Assembly: GCF_013359735.1 (NCBI RefSeq)
Contig: NZ_JABFMX010000004.1
Coordinates: forward strand, 62,001 to 126,000
Direction of reading: 5' to 3'
Length of the DNA stretch: 64,000 nucleotides
Source: Arthrobacter sp. C9C5
GTDB lineage: Bacteria > Actinomycetota > Actinomycetes > Actinomycetales > Micrococcaceae
Under the pieces are notes generated by a model, which was given only the letters and a program-made list of their open reading frames with translations, was not told where the DNA came from and searched no databases. Positions 57,501-64,000 of this stretch are shown piece by piece (position 1 is the first letter of the stretch; every line of letters begins with the position of its first letter). A program made the translations under genes and the position numbers.

Positions 57501-58094
57501 GCGCAGCTGCACCGCGACCTGGATACCGAGACCTCCCTCGACGGCCTGATCGTGGATGTCCGCCGCAACCGCGGTGGCCACACCTCGCAGCTCGTGGCGG
57601 AGCTGATCGGCCGCAAGGTGACCGGCTGGAGCATGCCCCGCGGCGAGCGTCCGCGCACTTATCCGCACCACGCGCCGCGCGGCCCGGTCATCATCCTTGC
57701 CGATGAGTTTGCCGGCTCCGACGGCGACATCATCACCCAGGTCTCCAAGCTGCGCGGGATCGGACCGGTCATCGGCACCCGGACCTGGGGCGGCGTCGTC
57801 GGTATCGACAACCGGTTCGCCCTGGCGGACGGCACCGGGGTCACCCAGCCGCGCTACGCCACCTGGTTCACCGGCGGCGTCGGTTGGGGCGTCGAAAACT
57901 ACGGTGTTGCCCCCGACATCGAGGTTTCCTTCCCGCCGCACGCTTACGCGGCCGGGGCGGACCCGCAGCTCGAATACGGCATCGGCGCGCTCAAGGAAAT
58001 GATCCAGGAGCTTCCCACCGACCGCCCGCCGCTCCGCGAGGGCTACCGCACGGTGCGGCCAGCCCCGTTGCCGGCCCGCCGGCAGGGCAACTAG
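54528..58094 (+). CDS. Tricorn-type S41 peptidase
   Basis: This cytosolic protease of 1188 residues resembles tricorn. Residues 1-330 and about 450-600 form two beta-propellers (WTVVQGTSPEVVTADVDGGG and similar blades). A Pro/Ala/Ser-rich linker (residues about 360-455) lies between. Then come a C1 domain, a PDZ domain (VLLAIDGVELSASL) and the C2 catalytic domain. The catalytic pair Ser837-His838 (GTSHAYV) and nucleophile Ser1064 (EFAGSDGDII) match tricorn. It degrades peptides, probably downstream of other proteases. No signal peptide is seen. Confidence 0.9.
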   Translation: MTSSSYLRFPHLHGDLVTFVAEDDVWIAPLDGGRAWRVSSLQLPARNPRFTPDGKRLVWTVVQGTSPEVVTADVDGGGYRQLSYFGHSSTKVKGFTPDGDVVVTSAFRQADSRLTHAYSLPVDGGWAEELPYGPVESVAYGTVVGDERPVVLASVLSREPAWWKRYRGGAAGKLWIDADGNGEFERLAPELDGNLTDPMWVRGRITFLSDHEGYGNLYSVLPNGTDLRRHTDHEDFYVRHAATDGERVVFESAGELWLLAGLDADAVKLDITLGSASQARRSSALKPSRHLGDVIPDHTGDSSAVEAHGTLHWLRHKDGPSRILEATPGVRARLPRPFGAGRIAYIADHEGAEALYLKPIAAPVHGGHGSGSHGSGNQAHAPAPAAVATAEQDADGGTPLPRPVSAAALTRPDAAPATAVVGAAEAVPVPAAAADAASGSASSGAGSAPEQADSGRPTRIDFPKPSRASAMEASPDGNWIAVGTSFGDIFLADTRTGALSLLSSIGEGSIDGFSWSPDSAWLGWAEPVTSFGSRTRLRLARIERAATGMPAGSGADKPAIIDVTDGRFRDESPAFTPDGKFLAFLSNRSFDPVYDGHSFDLSFPSPIKPYLVALAADTPSPFGPSVALPEDTEDSREATEKAAETAAPVRVDAEGLAHRVISVPVPQGNYSDLAATAGALLWLDHELAGVTGDGRASLEDKNAAPSLVRFDLAKRRATTIVDALDSYRLTGDGEKVVLVQDKQIRVSPAASKADEESGQLVKVDLNRIRVRLDPVSVWGQAFDEAWRLQRDFFWTADMAGQDWDSVHARYRPIVDRLGSHDDLVDLLWELHGELGTSHAYVRPALVTENGSNGQGRLGADLAFTGEGWEITRILAGESSDPLATSPLTRPGVDARPGDVLLAIDGVELSASLTPAVQLAGAAGRAVELTLRNGAGHGARAGKQRRVAVVPVKDEERLRYQEWVASNRRTVREASQGTFGYLHIPDMMANGWAQLHRDLDTETSLDGLIVDVRRNRGGHTSQLVAELIGRKVTGWSMPRGERPRTYPHHAPRGPVIILADEFAGSDGDIITQVSKLRGIGPVIGTRTWGGVVGIDNRFALADGTGVTQPRYATWFTGGVGWGVENYGVAPDIEVSFPPHAYAAGADPQLEYGIGALKEMIQELPTDRPPLREGYRTVRPAPLPARRQGN

Positions 58095-58103
58095 CGCACA
58101 CGG

Positions 58104-58144
58104 CGAAGGCCCCCGCTCCGGACAATCCGGGGCGGGGGCCTTCG
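58104..58144. terminator. Bidirectional terminator between the tricorn-type gene and OsmC
   Basis: An 18-base stem (58104-58121 with 58127-58144) around ACAAT has one mismatched position. It stands 10 bases after the protease stop and 21 bases after the convergent OsmC stop. Confidence 0.8.
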
Positions 58145-58165
58145 TGTGTCAGGGGTTGCCGGCTG

Positions 58166-58594
58166 CTAGGCGGCCAGCGTGGCGTCCAGGGTGATCTTGA
58201 TGCCGGTCAGGGCAGCCGAGACCGGGCAGCCGGTCTTGGCGTCCTCGGCGATGCGCTGGAACTCGTCTTCGGAGATGCCGGGCACCCGGGCGTTCAAGGT
58301 GAGGTGGCTGCCGGTGATGCCGGTGCCGGGCTCGAAAGTGACGTCGGCCTTGGTGTTGACTTCCTCCGGCGTGTGGCCGGCCTGCGCCAGGGCGTGGCTG
58401 AATGCCATCGAGAAACATGCGGAGTGCGCGGCGGCGATCAGTTCTTCCGGGCTGGTCTTCCCCTCGGCCGCTTCGGCGCGGGCCTTCCAGGTGACGTCGA
58501 AGTTGCCGAGCCCGGAGCTGTCCAGGCTGGTGTTGCCGGCCCCCGACATCAGGTCGCCGTTCCATACCGTGTGTGCGGTGCGTGTTGTTGCCAT
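58166..58594 (-). CDS. OsmC-family peroxiredoxin
   Basis: The 142-residue protein is an OsmC/Ohr family thiol peroxidase, reducing organic hydroperoxides in the cytoplasm. The peroxidatic cysteine is in ELIAAAHSACFSMAFSHAL and the resolving cysteine in AEDAKTGCPVSAAL. The preceding KTSPEELIAA segment fits the OsmC rather than the Ohr branch. The start is the ATG at 58594 (MATTRTAHTVWNGDL). Confidence 0.92.
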   Translation of the reverse strand: MATTRTAHTVWNGDLMSGAGNTSLDSSGLGNFDVTWKARAEAAEGKTSPEELIAAAHSACFSMAFSHALAQAGHTPEEVNTKADVTFEPGTGITGSHLTLNARVPGISEDEFQRIAEDAKTGCPVSAALTGIKITLDATLAA

Positions 58595-58858
58595 GTCCAC
58601 TCCTCAGCGTCGTTGAGTCAGCGATCCGGCCAGGTAAGCGGATCCTGCCGTGTCCCATCCTAGGGACTCGGTCCGGCCGCCGCACCCGGTGTCCGCTGTC
58701 AGTGAATTCGTCTGGACATCCCCCGCTTCGGTGCCGCCTGCCGGTCTATTACCCGCACGCAGCCCGGGGCGGCGCCCTCGCGGTTGGCGCCCTCGCGGTT
58801 AACGACGACGGCGGCGCACCCCGGGTGGGGTACGCCGCCGTCGCTGCGGTTGGGGTGC

Positions 58859-59209
58859 CTACTGCCAGAGGGTGGCGATGGCCACGTTGAGCAGGGCGAG
58901 GCCGCCGACGCTGTGGGCGAGGCCCTTGCTGACCGGCTCATCCTTCTTATACTTGCGGCTGCCGATGAACGCGAGCACGGCCACCACGGCGGCGATCACA
59001 AATTTGATGCCGAGCTTGGCGTAGTTGGCGTCCATGTTCAGGGCCGGGATGAGCCCCATCATCACGATGCCGGTGATGAGCTGGAGGGCGGCGCCGTCGA
59101 ACTGGCGCGGGTGCACGGTGGGCTTCTTCATCTGGGCGATCCAGATACCCACGATCATGGCGGCGCCGATGATGTGCAGGAAAACCATGATGTTATAGAC
59201 GATGTTCAT
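58859..59209 (-). CDS. Small four-span membrane protein
   Basis: The 116-residue product has about four hydrophobic segments (MNIVYNIMVFLHIIGAAMIV; LITGIVMMGLIPAL; LGIKFVIAAVVAVLAFIG; SVGGLALLNVAIATLW) with a histidine in the first, reminiscent of heme-binding or SirB-like small membrane proteins. The function is not known. ATG 59209 is preferred to the upstream frame because the membrane segment begins there. Confidence 0.75.
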   Translation of the reverse strand: MNIVYNIMVFLHIIGAAMIVGIWIAQMKKPTVHPRQFDGAALQLITGIVMMGLIPALNMDANYAKLGIKFVIAAVVAVLAFIGSRKYKKDEPVSKGLAHSVGGLALLNVAIATLWQ

Positions 59210-59245
59210 GGCACCTAGCTTAGCGACAAAGTGTCCACAAATAGC

Positions 59246-59279
59246 GAAGGGCACCTTCCCTTACGGGGAGGTGCCCTTC
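59246..59279 (-). terminator. Hairpin terminator after sucB
   Basis: GAAGGGCACC and GGTGCCCTTC arms, extended by C/G pairs, flank a short loop about 27 bases beyond the sucB stop on the minus strand. A T-containing stretch follows. Confidence 0.75.
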
Positions 59280-59305
59280 TCTCACCCGATTGGATGAGCT
59301 AGCTG

Positions 59306-61048
59306 CTAGAGGCCGAGGTCAGCTTCGAACGCGCCTTCTTCAAGGCGTGCCTTCAGCGTCTGCAGGAAGCGTCCTGCGTCGGCACCGTCCACCAGGCGGT
59401 GGTCGTACGTCAGCGAGAGGTACATCATCGAACGGATGGCGATCGAGTCGTCGCCGTTCTCATCGGAGACCACGACGGCGCGCTTGACGATGGCGCCGGT
59501 GCCGAGGATGGCGACCTGCGGCTGGTTGATGATCGGGGTGTCGAAGAGGGCACCCACGGAACCGATGTTGGTGATGCTGAAGGTTCCGCCGGAGAGCTCG
59601 TCCGGACCGATCTTGCCGTTGCGGGTGCGGTCCGCGACGTCGGCGATCTTGCCGGCCAGACCGGCCAGGTTCAGGTTGCCGGCGTCGGCAATGACCGGAA
59701 CCAGCAGGCCCTTGTCGGTGTCCACCGCAATCGCCAGGTGCTCGGCGTTGTGGTAGGTGATCTCCTGCTTGTCCTCGTCGTAGGAGGCGTTGACCTTCGG
59801 GTGCTGCTTCAGGGCTTCGGCGACGGCCTTGGCGATGAAGGGCAGGAAGGTCAGCTTGGAGCCGTTCTGCGCCTGGAAGGAGTTCTTGGCCTTGGCGCGC
59901 AGCTTGGCGACCTTGGTCATGTCCACCTCGTGCACCTGGGTCAGCTGGGTGGAGATATCCAGCGACTCGCGCATGCGGCGGGCGATGACCTGGCGGATCC
60001 GCGGGGCCTTCTGCACGGTGCCGCGCAGCGAGGAGACCGCAGCAGATGCTGCTGCCGGGGCTGCGGAAGACGCGGCCGGCGCTGAAGCTGCGGCCGCCGG
60101 GGCTGCCTTGGCCTCGGCTGCGGCCAGCACGTCCTGCTTGCGGATCCGGCCGCCGACGCCGGTGCCGGTCAGCGAGGAGATGTCCACGCCCTGCTGGTTG
60201 GCGAGCTTGCGGACCAGGGGAGTGACGTAGCCGGACTCGGCAGGAGCGGCAGCTGCGGCGGGGGCAGCTGCCTGCTTCGGGGCCTCCTGCTTGGGGGCTT
60301 CCCGCTTGGGTGCTGCGGCCGGAGCGGGTGCCGCGGCCGGAGCCGGCGCCTCCTGCTTGGGGGCTTCCTGCTTGGGAGCTTCCGCCGGAGCCGGGGCGGC
60401 GGCCGGTGCGGCAGCGCCGGAGCCGATCACGGCGAGGACGGAACCGACCTCGGCCGTTTCGTCCTCGGCGACGCGGATTTCCTGCAGCGTGCCGGCGACC
60501 GGCGACGGGATCTCGGTGTCGACCTTGTCCGTCGAAACTTCCAGCAGCGGCTCGTCCACCTCGACGGTGTCACCGATGCTCTTGAGCCAGCGGGTGACGG
60601 TACCTTCGGTGACGCTCTCGCCCAGGGCGGGGAGCGTGACCTCGTGGCCTTCGCCGGCAGGCGCGGCCTCCGCGGCGGGTGCCGGAGCGGCAGCCTCGGC
60701 GGCCGGGGCGGGGGTTTCAGCTTCGGGGGCCGGGGCCTCGGCAGCGGACGGCGATTCGGCCGGCGCTTCCTCGGCGGCCGGAGCGGCAGCCTCGGCCGAG
60801 CCGGAACCCGAGCCGTCGCCGATGCGGACCAGAGGTGCTCCGACTTCAGCGGTCTCGTCTTCGGCGACGAGGATTTCCTCGATCACGCCGGCGATCGGAG
60901 AGGGGATCTCGGTGTCTACTTTGTCGGTGGAAACTTCGAGCAGGGGCTCGTCCACCTCTACCCGGTCACCGACCTGCTTGAGCCAGCGGGTGACGGTTCC
61001 TTCGGTGACGCTCTCACCGAGGGCGGGCAAGTTAACGGATTCAGACAT
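59306..61048 (-). CDS. sucB: Dihydrolipoyl acyltransferase E2 of a 2-oxoacid dehydrogenase complex
   Basis: This is a 580-residue E2 with two N-terminal lipoyl domains, each with the lipoyl-lysine motif [14 protein letters not shown] (near residues 35-50 and 160-175). Long Ala/Pro/Glu-rich linkers separate them. A peripheral-subunit-binding domain ([20 protein letters not shown]) and a catalytic acyltransferase domain ending with the [12 protein letters not shown] active-site motif follow. It may serve both pyruvate and 2-oxoglutarate complexes, as the mycobacterial homologue DlaT does. Nearby lipA, lipB and lpd provide and recycle its cofactor. Confidence 0.92.
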   Translation of the reverse strand: MSESVNLPALGESVTEGTVTRWLKQVGDRVEVDEPLLEVSTDKVDTEIPSPIAGVIEEILVAEDETAEVGAPLVRIGDGSGSGSAEAAAPAAEEAPAESPSAAEAPAPEAETPAPAAEAAAPAPAAEAAPAGEGHEVTLPALGESVTEGTVTRWLKSIGDTVEVDEPLLEVSTDKVDTEIPSPVAGTLQEIRVAEDETAEVGSVLAVIGSGAAAPAAAPAPAEAPKQEAPKQEAPAPAAAPAPAAAPKREAPKQEAPKQAAAPAAAAAPAESGYVTPLVRKLANQQGVDISSLTGTGVGGRIRKQDVLAAAEAKAAPAAAASAPAASSAAPAAASAAVSSLRGTVQKAPRIRQVIARRMRESLDISTQLTQVHEVDMTKVAKLRAKAKNSFQAQNGSKLTFLPFIAKAVAEALKQHPKVNASYDEDKQEITYHNAEHLAIAVDTDKGLLVPVIADAGNLNLAGLAGKIADVADRTRNGKIGPDELSGGTFSITNIGSVGALFDTPIINQPQVAILGTGAIVKRAVVVSDENGDDSIAIRSMMYLSLTYDHRLVDGADAGRFLQTLKARLEEGAFEADLGL

Positions 61049-61105
61049 GTCGTCCCCGTTCTCCTTATTGATCTTTAGTGCGGATGGTTGCTGCCTTGTT
61101 CGAGC

Positions 61106-61140
61106 TTAGTGCACCCGGTTTTTCGGGCCGGGTGCACTAA
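61106..61140 (-). terminator. Hairpin between lpd and sucB
   Basis: Perfect 13-base arms TTAGTGCACCCGG and CCGGGTGCACTAA lie 35 bases after the lpd stop on the minus strand. This suggests sucB also has its own promoter between here and 61048. Confidence 0.75.
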
Positions 61141-61174
61141 ACACGGAGTTCTTGCGGTGCTGCGGGCGGAACTG

Positions 61175-62560
61175 TTAGCCGTGCAGGGGCTTGCCGGCGA
61201 GGGCGAGGTGGGCTTCGCCCAGGGACTCGTTCTGCGTCGGGTGGGCGTGGACCAACTGGGCCACGTCCTCCGGGTAGGCTTCCCAGTTCACGATCAGCTG
61301 GGCCTCGCCGATCTGCTCGCCCATGCGGGCGCCGATCATGTGGACGCCGACGACGGGGCCGTCCTTCTGGCGGACCAGCTTGACCAGGCCGGACGTGCCC
61401 AGGATGGAGCTCTTGCCGTTGCCGGCGAGGTTGTATTCCTGGGTTTCGATCTGGTCGTCGCCGAACTTGGCCTTGGCGGCCTTTTCGGTGTAGCCGACGG
61501 TCGCGATTTCCGGCTCGGAGTAGGTGACCTTGGGGATGTTGACGTCCTCGACGACAACCGGCTTCAGGCCGGCGATTTCCTCGGCCACGAAGATGCCCTG
61601 CTGGTAGCCGCGGTGCGCGAGCTGGACGCCGGGGACGATGTCGCCCACGGCGTAGATGTTGCCGACACCGGTGTGGAGACGCTCGTTGGTGATGACGAAG
61701 CCGCGGTCGATCGTCAGGCCGGCTTCTTCGTAACCGAGGTTGGCCGTGACCGGGCCGCGGCCGACGGCGACGAGCATGAGGTCCGCTTCGAAGGTCTTGC
61801 CGTCGACGAGCGTGACCTTGACGCCGTCGTCGTTCTGCTCGACGCCCTGGAAGAAGGTGCCGGTGGAGAACTTGATGCCGCGCTTCTTGAACGCACGCTC
61901 AAAGGCCTTGACGATGGTCGCGTCCTCGTTCGGGACGAGGGACGGCAGGCCTTCGACGATGGTGACGTCGACCCCGAAGGACTTCCACACGGAAGCGAAC
62001 TCGACGCCGATCACGCCGCCGCCGAGGATGATCGCGCTCTTGGGGATGAAATCCATGGTGAGGGCTTCGTCCGAGGTAATGACCTTGCCGCCGATTTCGA
62101 GGCCGGGCAGCGTGCGGGAGTAGGAGCCGGTCGCGAGGACAATGTTCTTGCCCTTGTACGCGGTGCCGTTCACGACGACGGTGTCGGTGCCCTGGAGCTT
62201 GCCCTCACCCTCGATGACGGTGATGCCCTTCTTGCCCTTGATGAGTCCCTGGAGGCCCTTGAACTTGCCGGCAATGATGCCGTCCTTGTAGGCGTTGACA
62301 GCGTTGATGTCGATGCCGTCCAGGGTCACGTTGACACCGTACTTGGCGGAGTCACGGGCGTGGTCGGCCAGTTCCGCGGAGTGCAGCAGGGCCTTGGTGG
62401 GGATACAGCCGTTGTGCAGGCAGGTGCCGCCGAGCTTTCCCTTTTCGATGAGGCCGACGGTAAGGCCAAGCTGGACGGCGCGGAGCGCAGTTGCGTAGCC
62501 GCCGCTGCCGCCGCCGAGTACCAGGATGTCGAATTCTTGCGCAGTTGCCTGATCGGCCAC
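61175..62560 (-). CDS. lpd: Dihydrolipoyl dehydrogenase (E3)
   Basis: Lpd reoxidises the dihydrolipoyl groups of E2 with NAD as acceptor. The FAD-binding motif LVLGGGSGGYATALRA, the redox-active disulfide GGTCLHNGCIPTKALLH, the NAD-binding IILGGGVIGVEFASVW and the C-terminal His-Glu motif HAHPTQNESLGEAHLA are complete. I chose GTG 62560 (VADQATAQEFDILV) because GAGGGAG stands 7 bases before it. 461 residues. It is upstream of sucB on the same strand with a hairpin between. Confidence 0.96.
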   Translation of the reverse strand: MADQATAQEFDILVLGGGSGGYATALRAVQLGLTVGLIEKGKLGGTCLHNGCIPTKALLHSAELADHARDSAKYGVNVTLDGIDINAVNAYKDGIIAGKFKGLQGLIKGKKGITVIEGEGKLQGTDTVVVNGTAYKGKNIVLATGSYSRTLPGLEIGGKVITSDEALTMDFIPKSAIILGGGVIGVEFASVWKSFGVDVTIVEGLPSLVPNEDATIVKAFERAFKKRGIKFSTGTFFQGVEQNDDGVKVTLVDGKTFEADLMLVAVGRGPVTANLGYEEAGLTIDRGFVITNERLHTGVGNIYAVGDIVPGVQLAHRGYQQGIFVAEEIAGLKPVVVEDVNIPKVTYSEPEIATVGYTEKAAKAKFGDDQIETQEYNLAGNGKSSILGTSGLVKLVRQKDGPVVGVHMIGARMGEQIGEAQLIVNWEAYPEDVAQLVHAHPTQNESLGEAHLALAGKPLHG

Positions 62561-62768
62561 TAAAACGCTCCCTCGCGTGAACGATGACACGAGAGTACGC
62601 ATCATCTGGTCTTGGAACTGTCTGCCGTGATTATGCCAGCAGGCCGGTTCCCTTTCGTTTGGAATTGCTTCTATGAAGCTAATTGCTGTGAAACTACGGT
62701 TCACCTTAGCGAACCACTAATACATGCTCCACCTTGCCATGGCGTTTGTGGAGCGCTTGTGTCCAGTG

Positions 62769-62820
62769 TCACGCGGCCCTGTGGCCGGGGTATCAGCCCC
62801 GTGGCCGCAAGGCCGCGTGA
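62769..62820 (-). terminator. Nested hairpin after the aminopeptidase gene
   Basis: Outer arms TCACGCGGCC (62769-62778) and GGCCGCGTGA (62811-62820) enclose an inner GGGG/CCCC stem. It begins 51 bases beyond the aminopeptidase stop on the minus strand. Confidence 0.6.
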
Positions 62821-62871
62821 ACGGACAGTGCTTCAAGACCGGCGGTTCCGGACGCCCGCCGGCGGCTCCGC

Positions 62872-64000
62872 TCAGACGGCTTTGGCGAGGATGTCCTCGA
62901 CGTAGGCCACCAGGGTGCGCACGGTGCTGCCGGTGCCCTGCTTGTGGTTGTAGCCGTAGGGGCTGCCGTTGTTGAAGGACGGTCCGGCAATGTCGATGTG
63001 GGCCCACGGGATCTGCTCGCCGTCCTTGCCCTTGCCGACGAACTCGCGCAGGAACACCGCGGCCGTCATCATGCCGCCGTGGCGTTCGCCGATGTTGGCG
63101 ATGTCCGCGACCTGCGAGTCCAGGCTGGGGCGCAGCTCTTCGGGCAGCGGCATCGGCCAGACGAGTTCGCCGGCGCGGTCCGCCGCGGCCTTGAGCGCGC
63201 CGGTGACGGAGTCGGAGCCCATGACGCCGGCGGTGCGGTCGCCGAGGGCGATCAACTGGGCGCCGGTGAGGGTCGCGACGTCGATGATGGCGTCCGGGTA
63301 TTCCTGGCTGGCGGCGACGATGCCGTCGGCCATGACCAGTCGGCCCTCGGCGTCGGTGTTCAGGACCTCGACGGTCTTGCCGCCGAAGATGGTCAGCACG
63401 TCGGCGGGACGCTGCGCGGCGCCGGAAGGCATGTTCTCCGCGATGCACAGCCAGGCGGTCGCCTTGACCGGCAAGCCCAGTTCCGCGAGGGCCAGGACGG
63501 TGTTCAGCACGACGGCGGCTCCGGCCATGTCGGACTTCATGTCGCCCATGCCGAGGTGCGGCTTGAGCGAGATTCCGCCGGTGTCGAAGGTGATGCCCTT
63601 GCCCACGAGCGCGATCTTGGCGGTGGCCTTGGCGGGGGCGTATTCGACCTTGACCAGGCGCGGCTGGCGGGTGGATCCCTTGCCGACGCCGAGGATGCCG
63701 CCGAAGCCGTCCTTCTCCAGGCGCTTCTCGTCCCAGACGGTCACCTTGACCGGCAGGCCCTTGGCCAGTTCCTTGGCGGCGTCGGCAAACGTTTCGGGGT
63801 AGAGGTGGCTCGGCGGCTGGTTGACCAGCGAGCGGGTGGCGTTGACGGCCTTGCCGATCAGGGCGGCGCGCTCCAGCACGGGCGCCAGTGCCTTGTCCGC
63901 GGCGAAATCGGTGAGGATGCGGACACTCTTGACCGGATCCTTGAGGCCGTCTTTGGCGGTGCGGTACTCGGTGAAGGAGTAGGCGCCCATCGCGGCACCT
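62872..64000 (-). CDS. pepA: Leucyl aminopeptidase (M17), 5' end beyond the window
   Basis: This is the catalytic part of an M17 cytosolic aminopeptidase that removes N-terminal residues with two metal ions. The metal-binding lysine and aspartate lie in VGKGITFDTGGISLKP, and the signature NTDAEGRLVMAD is complete. The reading frame stays open to the last base of the window, so the ATG at 63990 is internal; a full-length enzyme of about 500 residues would lose its N-terminal domain here. It resembles mycobacterial PepB in place and order. Confidence 0.93.
   Translation of the reverse strand, partial: GAAMGAYSFTEYRTAKDGLKDPVKSVRILTDFAADKALAPVLERAALIGKAVNATRSLVNQPPSHLYPETFADAAKELAKGLPVKVTVWDEKRLEKDGFGGILGVGKGSTRQPRLVKVEYAPAKATAKIALVGKGITFDTGGISLKPHLGMGDMKSDMAGAAVVLNTVLALAELGLPVKATAWLCIAENMPSGAAQRPADVLTIFGGKTVEVLNTDAEGRLVMADGIVAASQEYPDAIIDVATLTGAQLIALGDRTAGVMGSDSVTGALKAAADRAGELVWPMPLPEELRPSLDSQVADIANIGERHGGMMTAAVFLREFVGKGKDGEQIPWAHIDIAGPSFNNGSPYGYNHKQGTGSTVRTLVAYVEDILAKAV

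Noticed and set aside
54462..57941. Very long antisense frame (1159 residues) opposite the tricorn-type gene
   Set aside because: It is Arg/Gly/Asp/Val-rich translation from high GC third positions, has no recognisable domain, and the + strand gene has intact catalytic motifs.
61088..62563. 491-residue + strand frame opposite lpd
   Set aside because: The lpd frame has all flavoprotein motifs and a good ribosome site; the opposite frame has none.

Overview
This window is a high-GC actinobacterial chromosome segment of Arthrobacter/Pseudarthrobacter type (Micrococcaceae). The evidence is the gene order of the division and cell-wall cluster (ftsI-murE-murF-mraY-murD-ftsW-murG-murC-ftsQ-ftsZ, then pgeF, a YggS homologue, sepF, yggT and wag31/divIVA), a strong GC bias with frequent GTG starts, actinobacterial families (polyphosphate glucokinase, GlnE with two glutamine synthetases, DUF4191, DUF6221, DUF3817), and a MurE motif compatible with lysine-type peptidoglycan. 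Both window ends cut genes: ftsI lacks its 5' end and the leucyl aminopeptidase gene runs off the right edge. I recognised no tRNA, rRNA or CRISPR array.

Layout. 1-17.6 kb holds the cell-wall and division cluster, almost all on the + strand and often translationally coupled. 17.7-28.6 kb holds lspA, an rluD-type pseudouridine synthase, dnaE, a flavin reductase, a small membrane protein, hisD, nrdR (behind two NrdR-box-like sites), ppgK, map and a small SPOR-like ORF. 28.6-35.9 kb holds panB, glnA2, glnE, a GNAT acetyltransferase and two small uncharacterised genes. 46.5-64 kb holds glnA1 (with a GlnR-type operator upstream), an RDD protein, DUF3817, DUF4191, lipA, lipB, a membrane Ser/Thr kinase, a TIGR01777 epimerase, a tricorn-type protease, OsmC, a small membrane protein, the two-lipoyl-domain E2 (sucB/dlaT), lpd and pepA. 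The order glnA2-glnE-glnA1-lipA/lipB-E2-aminopeptidase resembles the corresponding mycobacterial region.

The most interesting part is a 10.5-kb integrated element (35,928-46,495) inserted at the 3' end of glnA1 and bounded by perfect 26-bp direct repeats (attL/attR). It carries a tyrosine integrase next to attR, an Xre-type regulator, and a divergently transcribed AlpA/excisionase-like protein. This leads a tightly coupled eight-gene array containing a RepA-type AAA ATPase. A phage small-terminase-like protein, a tail-fibre-like protein and a pectate-lyase-fold tail spike follow, and a second small HTH protein lies near attL. It encodes no recognisable large terminase, portal, capsid, protease, tail tube or lysis gene. 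This is the organisation of a phage-inducible-island-like satellite rather than a prophage; its unusual cargo is a pair of receptor-binding-type virion proteins. TGCGGACT repeats at 11-bp spacing on both sides of the core look like integrase arm sites. Insertion has separated glnA1 from what appears to be its native terminator, now on the far side of attL.

Functional themes: peptidoglycan precursor synthesis and septum assembly (left), nitrogen assimilation with adenylylation control (centre), and lipoate-dependent 2-oxoacid dehydrogenase assembly (right: lipB makes octanoyl-protein, lipA inserts sulfur, the E2 carries lipoyl domains and Lpd reoxidises them).
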